Positions 22,483-35,700 of a DNA stretch of 64,000 nucleotides are shown here, piece by piece. Source of the DNA: Oenanthe sinensis (lineage: Eukaryota; Streptophyta; Magnoliopsida; Apiales; Apiaceae). The translations under genes and the position numbers were made by a program. Location of the stretch: assembly GCA_028671895.1 (NCBI GenBank), contig CM053794.1, positions 17,098,501-17,162,500 on the forward strand, given 5' to 3'. The notes under the pieces were generated by a model. The model had not been told where the DNA came from, made no database searches, and saw only the letters and a program-made list of their open reading frames with translations. Within the stretch, counting starts at the first letter, position 1. The number at the start of each line of letters is the position of its first letter.

Positions 22483-23732
22483 TGAAAGGCATAGGTGTAC
22501 CAACTTGTAACACTTAATTACTATGTAACTCAACTAAGTTAAAGATAAAACAACAGCAAAACAAGGGAAACTGAAGAAGCACATGGAATCAATCAACTGA
22601 AGAAATGGTAATGATACTTGGTAACTACAAGTAACTAATTTGGTTAATCAAGAATGCCTAAGTGAGAAGAAGTTCAATCTCAGTATTGCTCATGCCCTAA
22701 CTTATCTAATGGAGAATCAAATTAATGTCAAAGAAGTATCAAGAAGACCAAAGTGATTTCATGTGGTGTATCTCAACAACTGTATAATGTAAAGGTTAAT
22801 CAACAAATGAGAACTGACATTCTGAAACAAGAACCCCTACAAGACTAGTCACTTATGAACCAGACCATTGCATCAAGCGTCAGGACATTGGAGGCAAGTT
22901 CATGTCAGTAATAGAAGATCTCATTTGAATTGAGTGAGGAAAAGAAATTGAAGAAGCTAGGGAAACTTGCTCATAAAGATTAATCCACAATTAGTCACTA
23001 AAGAAAGTTAACATTGGATGAGTGCATATTTGCTAAGGCAAATGTCGATCCACAGCAGATCGAGATGCGGATCGAGATTGATAATTGAAGAAAAACATTG
23101 CAAGGCAAATCTCGATCCACGGCAGATCGAGATCGAGATCGAGATTCTCACAGATCGAGATCGAGATTCTCATAGATCGAGATCGAGATTTTCACAGATC
23201 GAGATCAAGATCGAGATTGTCGACCTAGATCGAGATCGAGATGGGTTCAGGCCGAGATCGAGATGCGGGTCGATATGTAGCATTTAATGTTCAAGGGACA
23301 AGTGGCTTATTGTGAACGGTTGATCCAGAGTGGTTGGGAAAGTACTTTTTGTTATCGAGTCCTGATTGGGCCACGTACACAAAAAGGACAAGATCAAGAC
23401 TACACAACATTATAAAAGCAGCACTTTATTTTTATTTGTAAAAATAGATTTTTATCCATCTCTGTATTTTCTACGATATATTTCAAGAGAGAGCATTTAC
23501 TGTAAAACAATAATGAGAGAGAGGATCAGTTGAATCAAGCTTTAATTGCTGTATTTATTGTTCAACTGATCATGATGCTTTTATGAATGTTGTAGCAAAT
23601 CCCTCAATGAATATAACGATATATTCTTGAAATTCTGTGTCATCATTTATTACCTGCATATTTGTATATTCTCTCATTACTTTTAAAAAGTTGTATTCAC
23701 CCCCCCCCCTCTACAACACTTTGGACCTAACA
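22483..23732 (+). repeat. 3' LTR of element M
   Basis: 1250 bp, starts TGAAAGGCATAGG and ends GGACCTAACA. Matches 8868-10120 with about 17 substitutions and small indels in the GATCGA array and the final C-run. Most differences are transitions. Confidence 0.95.
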
Positions 23733-23788
23733 CTAAGTACTGTAAGTTTTGAAAATAATTTTGCAAAACATCCTTATCAGATAGAGGG
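23733..23788. other. 56-bp island of element H between two inserted elements
   Basis: CTAAG (23733-23737) is the right target duplication of element M and GAGGG (23784-23788) is the left one of element G. Only 46 bp of the older element lie between them. Read on the minus strand it joins the sequence after 37930 to the sequence before 8863. Confidence 0.92.
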
Positions 23789-25079
23789 TGTGACGCCCCC
23801 AGATCCGGGGTCAGGGATCCGGGTCATCACGGTCCAATTTTCACCACAACAACATCATTCACCTGCTTTAACCATTATAATAACCAAACATAAAAGCAGT
23901 GACCCCAAACCAAACACACAACTCGGGTTATAGTCTCAGGGAACGAACTTAAAATAATAACGGTTATTACAAACCAATGTAACCTCAGGATCTCACACTA
24001 CTAATATAACTTCCACATGATGTTACATTAGAAGTAAACATTAATCTAAGATCTACTGTCACATTACATATTTTTCAACCAGTCTAGGATTCTAATCTGG
24101 AATCCCGCCTTTCTTGCACCATTTATCGAAGTCCTGAACCTGACTAGCTCAAGCTCGAATCTTCCTGTTCCTTAACATAATACTCGAGGTAGACAATTCA
24201 TAGTCATCTCTTTCTGCAAGATATAAGATTTACAAAAAGCAAGAATGAGCCAAAGGATGCTCAGCAAGTTATTTATCAGAATATTTCAAGGAAAAGGTGA
24301 TAGCCATAATTATCCCAACTGGATATTCAACAACAACAGTATACAACTTATAATATGAGTGAAGATGTATAATCAATTATATCTCGACAATAAATGACTC
24401 GAGGTTCACGATGCAAGAAGATATTCACAACAATAATATAGTTCGCGTTACTGCAGTACAACAATTTAAGTTCATAACTTTTGAGACTGACAGTATCAAT
24501 AACTAAGCACAATGGCCTCAATCACCGAGCGCCATTAATTTGAGTACCAATAAGCAATCAGTTCAATATACCGCAAAAAGAATGAATGGAAGTTCATCAA
24601 TTCCCATTAACACTATCAATAACTTAGCACCACGGCTTTCGTTATAGTGTAGGAACAATGAAACTGATATATACGAACTAAACGATACTCAAAACAAACA
24701 ACCAACTTAGAGTGGATTACATTCCCATTGACACTATCGGTAACTCAGCACCTAGGCTTTCGTTACAGTGCAACGTCAAATTCCAATTGGAAGAAACGGG
24801 CTTAATCTGGAGATTTTTCGACGCCCTATTGTACCCGATGATCATTCGCATGTACAATAGAAAACTCGTCACTTTCTCTACTAGTAGAAGGACAACCTCT
24901 TATCGGGACGTCACCCTAGGCAACTCATGGGCCTTTAGGTTACGGTTGGGTCGGGCGTCATCGACCCCCTTCGCAACCTTACTCCAGTCCCTGATGAATA
25001 CTTAAACATTCATCAAACCTCTAGAAGGAAAGTTCAATCAAACCTTCTAGAATAACAACAATCCACTCTAGGATTTCAA

Positions 25080-25630
25080 TCAACTGTTAAGGAAGGGAAT
25101 TCAATACTACCTTCCAGAAAACAACGAAAATCCATCACAGGATTCCAATCAACAGATGAGGAAGGGAATTTAATACAACCTTCCGGAACAACACGACAAT
25201 CCATCACAGGATTTCGATCAACAGATAAGGAAGGGAATTTAATACAACCTTCCAGAACAACACAACAATCCATCACAGGATGTCATCAACAGATAAGGAA
25301 GGGAATTTAATACAACCTTCCAGAACAACAACGATAATCCATCACAGGATTTCATCAACAGATAAGGAAGGGAATTTAATACAACCTTCCAGAATAACAA
25401 CGACAATCCATCACAGGATTTCATCAACAGATAAGGAAGGGAATTTAATACAACCTTCCAGAACAACAACGACAATCCATCACGGGATTTCATCAACAGA
25501 TAAGGAAGGGAATTTAATACAACCTTCCAGAACAACAACGATAATCCATCACAGGATTTCATCAACAGATAAGGAAGGGAATTTAATACAACCTTCCAGA
25601 ACAACAACGACCTATTGTAAGATTTCAATA
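25080..25630. repeat. 69-bp tandem repeat, 8 units, in left LTR
   Basis: Units begin CAACAGATAAGGAAGGG and contain TTTAATACAACCTTCCAGAA and CAATCCATCACAGGAT. Eight units here; outer ones are more diverged and some are 68-71 bp. Being a multiple of three, the array reads as a 23-residue repeat on both strands (such as SSTDKEGNLIQPSRTTT), which is not evidence of a protein. Confidence 0.93.
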
Positions 25631-25984
25631 TCTGACAATAGCTTGGCACCCTAAACCAAGTGGGAGTACTCTCGAAACATCTGGGTTGACTCTCAGTCAA
25701 CGAATTCAACAAGATAGAAACCCTTGAATTAAGGAGACTCAAGAACGCGACCGGGGAGCCGCTAATACTAGCTAAAATAGACTCCACAAAACATTATAGT
25801 TTTGGAGTGAAAAATGGGCCTTCAAGGAACCAATACAACTGGGAGGAATATCGGAGTCAGACGTTACCTCCCGAACCTGGAGTTATCGACTCAGAATAAA
25901 TCCAAAATATCCGAGTCATCGCTCGCTATTTATTATTTAATGAAAAATAATAATCAAAGACGCTTAGACAACTCCAGAATATTT

Positions 25985-26370
25985 TTAAAGAACAAATAAC
26001 TATTTTATTAATATTTAAGAGGCCTAGAATAGTCCTTGAAAAATATTAAAAAGGATTTAAAAGAATTAAAATATTTAATCCCAATATAATCAAGATTATT
26101 TAATATTTAAATAATCTTAAACGATTCAACATATTTAAATAATATTTAATCAACATTAAATAATGTTTAAATAAACCAAAACGAATTGAAAGTATTTAAT
26201 CAGTAGTTAAATACTTTTAAATGTCCCAAAATATTTAAATAATATTTAATCAATATTAAATAATATTTAAATAATTTCAACGCCCTGAAAGTATTTACTT
26301 AACCTTTAAATACTTTCTATATTCTTTAAATAATATTTAATAAACTAAATATTACTTAAAACAGTAAACC
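25985..26370. repeat. AT-rich palindromic block in left LTR
   Basis: Dense repeats of ATTTAAATAATATTT and AATATTTAA, many of them self-complementary. The identical block lies in the right LTR at about 34780-35160. It could be a matrix-attachment-like or replication-stalling stretch, but nothing proves a role. Confidence 0.8.
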
Positions 26371-29135
26371 TCGACTAACCGTCGAGACACACTAGACTAC
26401 TCCCGGTCGACCATCGAGCACCAAAAAGATGTACTCGACACCAGATTCAGTTATACAAAACTGAAAACAAACGTCCTCTAACTTTTTAAGAAGTTCAGAG
26501 GCATCTCAAACTAGGTTGAAAAGATCTCATTCTACTCTTAAGAAACAATCTTAACCAACCTACGCATACTTGTGTCCTACATCAGAATAATAGTGATGAA
26601 GCGTCGGACACTTGCATACTCTAACTTTTCGAGAAGTTCAGAGTAGCAGACGAATCAAGTTATAAATGAACAAGACAGTTCAAGGGAAATGCCGACGTGC
26701 ATTTCCAACGACTACAATGAACTAAGTAGTTCCAAGCACAATAAAAACGTATAATCGAAGAACTTATCATCAAGTCAAGGATTTCACAATTGTTGGCATC
26801 ACCATGAATTAATAATATTCTGATATGGAATAAAACAATAGAGTCGGAAACTTGCCTGGAGTCCAAGGAATGCCATTCCAACTTCTCCACGCTCCGGGTA
26901 CTCTATAATCATATGAGAACTCACTCTTAGTATACATATGCATGTATCATGTTAATTGTAATTTTATACAATTACTCTACGTTTCGCCCGGTACTTCACC
27001 TCCTCGGGCCTACTTTAGCCATTCGTAAAACTATTCTCTCAATAGTTTGTAATCAAGTTCTTTGCACCTACGTATAGTCATGATGTTTCTTAACAACTTT
27101 CGTTACTAGGCCGACTCGAGACAAGTTCTCTAACTTGCTCGAAATCGTTTCCCAAAAGGATTACTTAACATTTTTCTCATGTTCATTTCATTCTCACACC
27201 CTGTTTTCTAGCATTTTTAATAAATTGGAAATTAATCCATTTGACATGATTCCTTTTCTCAGGTCTTCCTTGTACTACTAACATCATGCCATAAAAATTT
27301 CAACTCGAGCTAAGGTCATTAGCTAGGTGAAACAATTCTCCAAAGTTCAATGTATAAACAATTCATAGGTTATGAACAACCTTTACTAAAATCGTTATAT
27401 CTCCTAGCTCGTTAATCCAATCGACTCACCGTTTGAGGCTACGCAAACTAGACTCCAATTATAACATAGACCCAGAAAATACACAGTCCATAAACGGTGT
27501 TAAGTATTCCAAACAATTCATTCAAAACAGGGCAGTAACAGTGGCTCCAGAATTCATGTTTCTGAAATTTACTATTACATGCCTTGCACTCATCCAATTT
27601 TAATAAATCAGATTTTACTCCTTTTAATCCAATTCTTCTTCCCAGGTAATCTCATATGTTCCTAGTATTTTGTATAAAAGTTTCAGATTTTATAAGGTAA
27701 TCTAACTAGGCTGATCACCTCCTCCAAGTTGGTTAAAAACAGGGCAGTTAAGTTTTCTGCCTCTCCTCACCGTTTTGGCCATAACTTTTAGCTCACAACT
27801 CCGTTTGACGCAAAATTAGCGCGCAAACGATCTAGAGACAATCTACTATCTAACCATATCAACCATGAGCCAAGAACAGTGGCCGAATTCTCCCAGATTT
27901 TACTGGACAGTTACTGCAGATAGGTTTTAAAAAAATTTGACATGGTTCCGTTTGTACGTTCGTCGTTTGCCTCATTTTAAACTTATCCAATTCAACCCAA
28001 ACGACTTCCATATCTTTTACACTACTACTTGGGAATGTACTCAAGACATCCCAAGCCCAAACACAATTTAATAACACTCCAAACATTACCAATAATTCAC
28101 CCAACTTCTTCACCACTGCAACTAGCTTTTAAAACTGTTTTACTAATTCACAAACAATCAATTCTCTTCATCCTCTTAACATCCACAAGCCTTAATCAAA
28201 TCATCTCTACATTACACAACTATGGCCAACAAAACAAGCACCTTTACATATGATCAAAACCACAACATAGCATGTTAAAATCACATAAACATCATATAGC
28301 TAGGGCTTGGGTTTTCAAGCCATTCATGCTTCATTACTACTACCCATAACATATATAAGCTACAACAAGCATCAATCAAGCCCTAGGAGTTCAAGAATCC
28401 AAGAAACAAAATTTTTAATTTCGAATTTACTGTTCACAGTCATCTTCCATGGATCATAAGTGAAGATTTCATGGATGGAAGATTGAAACAAGCTTGGATA
28501 AGTAATGGGTTAGTGATTACCTTCGTTTTGAGCTATTAAACTCAATGAATGATCAAGTCTTGCTAGTGTTCCTTCTTCCTCCTTCTTGCTTAGCCGATGC
28601 TTCTCTTGGACATGAGGAAAAACTGATTTGTTTTGTGTGGTATGTGGCGGAAGCTCGATATTTAATAAGATTTGCGCGGTAGTCGCGTAATTCTCCGACA
28701 ACGTTTTAATCTCTCGTTATCGTACTCTTTTCTTTCGTCCCACCTAAGTTTTAAAAACTTAAAATCTCATATTAGGATTCTAATATATTTTAGAATCGTT
28801 AAATTAATACTCTTTAATTGTTTTAAAAATTTACGAAACAATTCTCCGAATAATTACTCTTCACTTACACCATCTCTCAAATTTTGTTACGACCTCCATC
28901 CGGACTTCAAATTTATTTTGTTGGACCAAAAATAATTATAAGTCCCATATTAATTGCGTATGCTACCACAACACCGATACACATATTTCTGAATATCCCG
29001 TATATTAATAATACGGTCTCACACTTCAAGTACCTTATGGAGAAAAATAAATCCATAAAATCATTCATTCATAAAATAAAAAATTTTATCCAAAAATCGT
29101 AATAACCCCAAGCGTCAAAAATACGGGTTATTACA

Positions 29136-29148
29136 GTCTCCCCTCCTT
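29136..29148 (-). other. Polypurine tract of element G
   Basis: The minus strand reads AAGGAGGGGAGAC directly before the left (3') LTR. Confirms minus orientation. Confidence 0.88.
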
Positions 29149-32100
29149 AAAAGGATTCCGTCCTCGGAATTCATACGAGAACAACCGTGGTTACTCTTTT
29201 CACACCTCGCTTTCTAATTTCTAGGTTGAGACTCCAACCTTCTTGGTTTCGTACAACCTCCTCAGCATTATTACTTCACCTCTCAACCCTTCTTTAATAT
29301 ACTCCCAGACCTTGAAAGATTCAATACTCCTCGAGCTTAAGTTCTCTTTTTTACTAAATCTCGTTACTTCTTTCTACGATAATGCTTTCAGCGATACGAA
29401 GTCTCTCGCTTCATACTCTCGGCCTTTCCTGGCTTGGTCACCAAATTCGCTTTGTCTACCTTGAGTTATCATTAATCGCTTCCCATACTAAAACTTGTAT
29501 CCGATGCCTGTCAACCGGTCCATGTCCACAGTTATCTATCATTCATCAAATTTGCCCTTAACACAAAGTAGATCAATATGCTCATTTTCGAATGTATTTG
29601 ATAAATAAGAAAGAAAATAATTTAGATATGACTGAGAATAACCATATTTGTACTCAAGATGGCCAGTCTTTAGTACTTTCTGGCTTATAATACATAATCG
29701 AGTGGTTGCCCACCAGACTTTTGTCACACAGACAAGAAGTCATACTATATGCATTGTTCATCTCAATCGGATGAAAAATAGTTAACATTTAGAAGAAGAT
29801 GATTTCGAAAGGGAGAGAAAATACATTGTGAGATTTCCATTCCTTAATGCATTACGAACTCAATATACAACAGTCCCTAGTCATTTAGGAACCTACTTAT
29901 AAAATCCCCAATTTTTTTATTTCTCATTTCTATTCTTTCCGAATGAATAAATCCTTAAGACTTTTATGGTCTTTGTACTTTCTCCGCTTCTACCCATCCA
30001 AGTGATGTTTCCACCGGTTAAGTGCAACCGTTATGGCTGTTTCCTCCAACTCATGATTAGGATACCTTAATTCATGTTTCTCCCATTACTTCGACGTATA
30101 TAAAATTATTTCTACTATGTTGCTTCCGTGCACAAGCAATCCCTCAAAAGACATGTAATTATTAATTACAAGATTCACCTTTTATCATCTGGTACATATC
30201 ACATTAGGACAATTACTCATATTTGTCCTTTACTTTCCTCAAACTTTCTTCACCACTTATTGTATATCTCCCAATTTAAACTCATTTTACCCAAACTCAT
30301 TCTTATGGGATTTGTCATCCAACCTCTTTTCTCTTAAGATTTTCCAGTGATATATATATATTTTACCTTTGGGTTCTTCCTTCACTTTTAGACCGATTAG
30401 GATATCCTCTGTGAAGATTATGACAACTTGTCTAATTATTTCTTACCACTCCAATTAATCCTTGGAAGGTACAGGTGCATACCTTAATATAACCTACCTC
30501 ATCAAAGACTCATACTGTCCTTATCGCGTTCTCAATGCCATCCTTGGCATACTATCAAGGCAAATATTTATTTGGTGATAACATATCCTTAATATATCCT
30601 TAAAAGTAGACTAATTTCTTCGAGTGGTCGAATATTATGCCTATCCATATTATGGATATCCAATATTGATTGCTAAATTAATCAATTCACTTAATCCATT
30701 CTCACCAATGTATGCGCAGTCTCATGCCGCTGTCCGTTTCCTTTACAAACAACCCACGTGCACCTCTTAGTAACACTTTCAATAAATAGTCTTTATAGCT
30801 GAGGGACTAACCCTCTTATGCTGCCAGGTGCCATCTTCTAAGATGACTCCAATGGTGAAGTTGCTCATAACACTAGGTCAATGATGAATGACGTGATCTC
30901 TGATGGTGGTAACCCCAAAATATCACTAAGGGTTATTTTTCCCAATTCTTTAACTACTCTCTTTATTGAATAGTTCCTTTTTCATATCCATTACTGGTGC
31001 CCCACAACTTAGCATCCAAAGCGTAATACACTTTTTATTCGAGTCTTAATTCAAACCTTCTCAAATTATCTCTCCATATTTAAAACATGTCATCCCTTCT
31101 TTTAGGGCAATCATTAACATAACATCTGGACTTTACAATTATAGCTTCTTGCTGTCCATGTTATATATTCTCCCATATCAGGCTCACTGTTCTTCCCGAA
31201 GTGGAACTCTGGTTCCTTGTTAAAAGTTCATGGTATTTCCATATATGTAGCCACTTTATTTTTCATATTCTGTCATAGTTGATTCTTCCCAACACTGTGA
31301 CTTTATTCTCAATTCACTTCTTTTGGGACAATCTTGACAATTCCCAAAGACTTTGATTCATGATCTGACACACTCTTGTTTCATGTCTAGAACTTTCATT
31401 ACATCTGAATTTCCAGAAACTTAGGAAACAGTTGCATAATGCAAGATATAGTTATGGCTAAAGAATTCTTTGTCCAACCAAGTTCATAAGAATTCTTGCT
31501 GAATCAACGACCTTTTTAGGCCTCGACCAAATACTTTTCAGAAATTTAGGTTCATCAATGACCACTCGGACCGCTCTCTAGTCCGGAATTCCACTATTAA
31601 AACAAGTAACCTCATATAAGCCTTTAGGCCATAACTCATTTATACCGGTTAATCCAACCACCATATTTATAATGTGGCGGTCATCTCTATCCCAAGGCTT
31701 ACTTTAATCCAACATCCTTAATATATTCAAAATTATATCAAGTGTGGGTCTCACCTCTTTGTTACAACTCTACATTGTATGCATACCATACACCATTTAA
31801 ACTAGAGCTTTACTTTTTACTCTCAGAGAATCCTCAACAGAATCCTCAATATTACTCATATATAGACGGCTATATTCTTTAAACCATACTACTCCATTTT
31901 ACCTTGAAACATTCCATTTACACGTCCTCTTATTTCCAAATTTCATTAAACTAATGGGAACGTATTTTCCACAGACAATTGGGCATGACCTATTCATATG
32001 TCGGACTATGCCCGGTGTAAAAACACCTCAATTATAATCCCAACACATTCACAGTTCCCAAACATCAACATCTCATCAATCACTTATAACACAATATATA

Positions 32101-32700
32101 CCAAAAGGGGAAATAACTATGAGTCACTATATCTATATACCTACTCTCAAGTATCCACAAGTCAGTCAACAACAATATTAATGGTCAATATCATGGACCA
32201 TCAATCACATTCGCTCCATAACATTAATAAGAGTTTGCTGAAATGCATACTATCTCTTCGGCTTATCGCCAATAGTTGAAAGATTGGTGAAGATTTGACA
32301 CGCCATCAGTTTGAACATGGTCATCTTAACGATTGTGCCGAGAATGAAGTGGTTTTTCTTCTCTCAGTAATGCTCCCCTCAGTCCTGGGGTACTAGCATA
32401 CTTAGTGCTACACCTATAACATACATGGGCTCCTTTATAAGTGCTCCATAATTCTCAAACTCTCATTCTCAATCATAAATCCTCTTACTCCGATGAGTCT
32501 CCTCGGCTAGTGTTCGACATCCTTGTAAGGAAAGTTCTTATTATCTTTCCTAACTATCCTTATATGAGTATATTAGTCTCATAATATAAATCACTGCTAC
32601 ATCCGATAGCCTGAATATGAATTCGATAGGAGCTCACTCTCTATCAATCTTATCCAAACATAACTCTTAACTCTCTCATTCCTGAGTACTATAACCTAGA
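29149..32700 (-). pseudogene. Decayed Ty3/gypsy interior of element G (RT and RNase H relics)
   Basis: No long open frame remains. On the minus strand near 30800-30905 the reading DILGLPPSEITSFIIDLVL matches the conserved LPGLPP...FVIDL segment just before gypsy reverse transcriptase. Near 29965-30090 the reading HELRYPNHELEETAITVAL and then RWKHHLDG matches the gypsy RNase H motif around YPTHDLELAAVVFAL...WRHYL. The two landmarks are nearer to each other (about 0.8 kb) than in intact elements, so the core is deleted as well as mutated. Gag, protease and integrase were not recognised in the rest of the interior. The initiator-Met primer and long LTRs would suit the Tekay/Del group, but the clade is a guess. 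Confidence 0.75.
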
Positions 32701-32712
32701 GCTCTGATACCA
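32701..32712 (-). other. Primer-binding site of element G, initiator tRNA-Met
   Basis: The plus strand shows GCTCTGATACCA, the reverse complement of TGGTATCAGAGC, four bases inside the right LTR. Fixes the right LTR as the 5' LTR. Confidence 0.93.
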
Positions 32713-32716
32713 TCTC

Positions 32717-35700
32717 TGTGACGCCCCCAGATCCGGGGTCAGGGATCCGGGTCATCACGGTCCAATTTTCACCACAACAACATCATTCACCTGCTTTAAC
32801 CATTATAATAACCAAACATAAAAGCAGTGACCCCAAACCAAACACACAACTCGGGTTATAGTCTCAGGGAACGAACTTAAAATAATAACGGTTATTACAA
32901 ACCAATGTAACCTCAGGATCTCACACTACTAATATAACTTCCACATGATGTTACATTAGAAGTAAACATTAATCTAAGATCTACTGTCACATTACATATT
33001 TTTCAACCAGTCTAGGATTCTAATCTGGAATCCCGCCTTTCTTGCACCATTTATCGAAGTCCTGAACCTGACTAGCTCAAGCTCGAATCTTCCTGTTCCT
33101 TAACATAATACTCGAGGTAGACAATTCATAGTCATCTCTTTCTGCAAGATATAAGATTTACAAAAAGCAAGAATGAGCCAAAGGATGCTCAGCAAGTTAT
33201 TTATCAGAATATTTCAAGGAAAAGGTGATAGCCATAATTATCCCAACTGGATATTCAACAACAACAGTATACAACTTATAATATGAGTGAAGATGTATAA
33301 TCAATTATATCTCGACAATAAATGACTCGAGGTTCACGATGCAAGAAGATATTCACAACAATAATGCAGTTCGCATTACTGCAGTACAACAATTTAAGTT
33401 CATAACTTTTGAGACTGACAGTATCAATAACTAAGCACAATGGCCTCAATCACCGAGCGCCATTAATTTGAGTACCAATAAGCAATCAGTTCAATATACC
33501 GCAAAAAGAATGAATGGAAGTTCATCAATTCCCATTAACACTATCAATAACTTAGCACCACGGCTTTCGTTATAGTGTAGGAACAATGAAACTGATATAT
33601 ACGAACTAAACGATACTCAAAACAAACAACCAACTTAGAGTGGATTACATTCCCGTTGACACTATCGGTAACTCAGCACCTAGGCTTTCGTTACAGTGCA
33701 ACGTCAAATTCCAATTGGAAGAAACGGGCTTAATCTGGAGATTTTTCGACGCCCTATTGTACCCGATGATCATTCGCATGTACAATAGAAAACTCGTCAC
33801 TTTCTCTACTAGTAGAAGGACAACCCCTTATCGGGACGTCACCCTAGGCAACTCATGGGCCTTTAGGTTACGGCTAGGTCGGGCGTCATCGACCCCCTTC
33901 GCAACCTTACTCCAGTCCCTGATGAATACTTAAACATTCATCAAACCTCTAGAAGGAAAGTTCAATCAAACCTTCTAGAATAACAACAATCCACTCTAGG
34001 ATTTCAATCAACTGTTAAGGAAGGGAATTCAATACTACCTTCCAGAAAACAACGACAATCCATCACAGGATTTCAATCAACAGATAAGGAAGGGAATTTA
34101 ATACAACCTTCCGGAACAACACGACAATCCATCACAGGATTTCGATCAACAGATAAGGAAGGGAATTTAATACAACCTTCCAGAACAACACAACAATCCA
34201 TCACAGGATGTCATCAACAGATAAGGAAAGGAATTTAATACAACCTTCCAGAACAACAACGATAATCCATCACAGGATTTCATCAACAGATAAGGAAGGG
34301 AATTTAATACAACCTTCCAGAACAACAACGACAATCCATCACAGGATTTCATCAACAGATAAGGAAGGGAATTTAATACAACCTTCCAGAACAACAACGA
34401 CCTATTGTAAGATTTCAATATCTGACAATAGCTTGGCACCCTAAACCAAGTGGGAGTACTCTCGAAACATCTGGGTTGACTCTCAGTCAACGAATTCAAC
34501 AAGACAGAAACCCTTGAATTAAGGAGACTCAAGAACGCGACCGGGGAGCCGCTAATACTATCTAAAATAGACTCTACAAAACATTATAGTTTTGGAGTGA
34601 AAAATGGGCCTTAAAGGCACCAATACAACTGGGAGGAATATCGGAGTCAGACGTTACCTCCCGAACCTGGAGTTATCGACTCAGAATAAATCCAAAATAT
34701 CCGAGTCATCGCTCGCTATTTATTATTTAATGAAAAATAATAATCAAAGACGCTTAGACAACTCCAGAATATTTTTAAAGAACAAATAACTATTTTATTA
34801 ATATTTAAGAGGCCTAGAATAGTCCTCGAAAAATATTAAAAAGGATTTAAAAGAATTAAAATATTTAATCCCAATATAATCAAGATTATTTAATATTTAA
34901 ATAATCTTAAACGATTCAACATATTTAAATAATATTTAATCAACATTAAATAATGTTTAAATAAACCAAAACGAATTGAAAGTATTTAATCAGTAGTTAA
35001 ATACTTTTAAATGTCCCAAAATATTTAAATAATATTTAATCAATATTAAATAATATTTAAATAATTTCAACGCCCTGAAAGTATTTACTTAACCTTTAAA
35101 TACTTTCTATATTCTTTAAATAATATTTAATAAACTAAATATTACTTAAAACAGTAAACCTCGACTAACCGTCGAGACACACTAGACTACTCCCGGTCGA
35201 CCATCGAGCACCAAAAAGATGTACTCGACACCAGATTCAGTTATACAAAACTGAAAACAAACGTCCTCTAACTTTTTAAGAAGTTCAGAGGCATCTCAAA
35301 CTAGGTTGAAAAGATCTCATTCTACTCTTAAGAAACAATCTTAACCAACCTACGCATACTTGTGTCCTACATCAGAATAATAGTGATGAAGCGTCGGACA
35401 CTTGCATACTCTAACTTTTCGAGAAGTTCAGAGTAGCAGACGAATCAAGTTATAAATGAACAAGACAGTTCAAGGGAAATGCCGACGTGCATTTCCAACG
35501 ACTACAATGAACTAAGTAGTTCCAAGCACAATAAAAACGTATAATCGAAGAACTTATCATCAAGTCAAGGATTTCACAATTGTTGGCATCACCATGAATT
35601 AATAATATTCTGATATGGAATAAAACAATAGAGTCGGAAACTTGCCTGGAGTCCAAGGAATGCCATTCCAACTTCTCCACGCTCCGGGTACTCTATAATC

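Larger units (their letters stand above)
8868..23732 (+). mobile_element. Element M: complete SIRE/Maximus-type Ty1/copia retrotransposon
   Basis: A 14,865-bp element with paired LTRs (8868-10120 and 22483-23732), CTAAG target duplications, initiator-Met PBS, gag, pol in protease-integrase-RT-RNase H order, a long ORF3 after pol, and a polypurine tract. The domain order, two zinc knuckles and a third ORF place it in the SIRE/Maximus lineage. By eye the LTRs differ at about 17 positions plus small indels in 1.25 kb, so the insertion is fairly young. Gag, pol and ORF3 all contain stops, so this copy is not autonomous. It sits inside the ORF3 relic of the older minus-strand element H. Confidence 0.95.
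23789..29135 (-). repeat. 3' LTR of element G (left)
   Basis: 5347 bp. The 138-bp excess over the right LTR equals two extra copies of the 69-bp tandem unit. Outside the array I count roughly two dozen substitutions, all in the outer parts; between about 26040 and 28690 I saw none. Small open frames inside (for example at 26660-26890, 27859-28116 and 28510-28701) are identical in both LTRs and show no domain. Confidence 0.95.

Noticed and set aside
25080..25630. Possible CRISPR-like array
   Set aside because: Head-to-tail 69-bp tandem units without unique spacers, in plant LTR DNA.
25239..25787. 182-codon minus-strand open frame with a repeated LLFWKVVLNSLPYLLMKS motif, and its plus-strand partner
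   Set aside because: It is the 69-bp LTR tandem repeat read through; a unit divisible by three stays open on several frames. No start context, promoter or domain supports a protein.
28029..28253. Identical small frames in both gypsy LTRs (also 26660-26890, 28510-28701 and their partners)
   Set aside because: Conservation only reflects LTR identity at insertion; no codon bias or domain.
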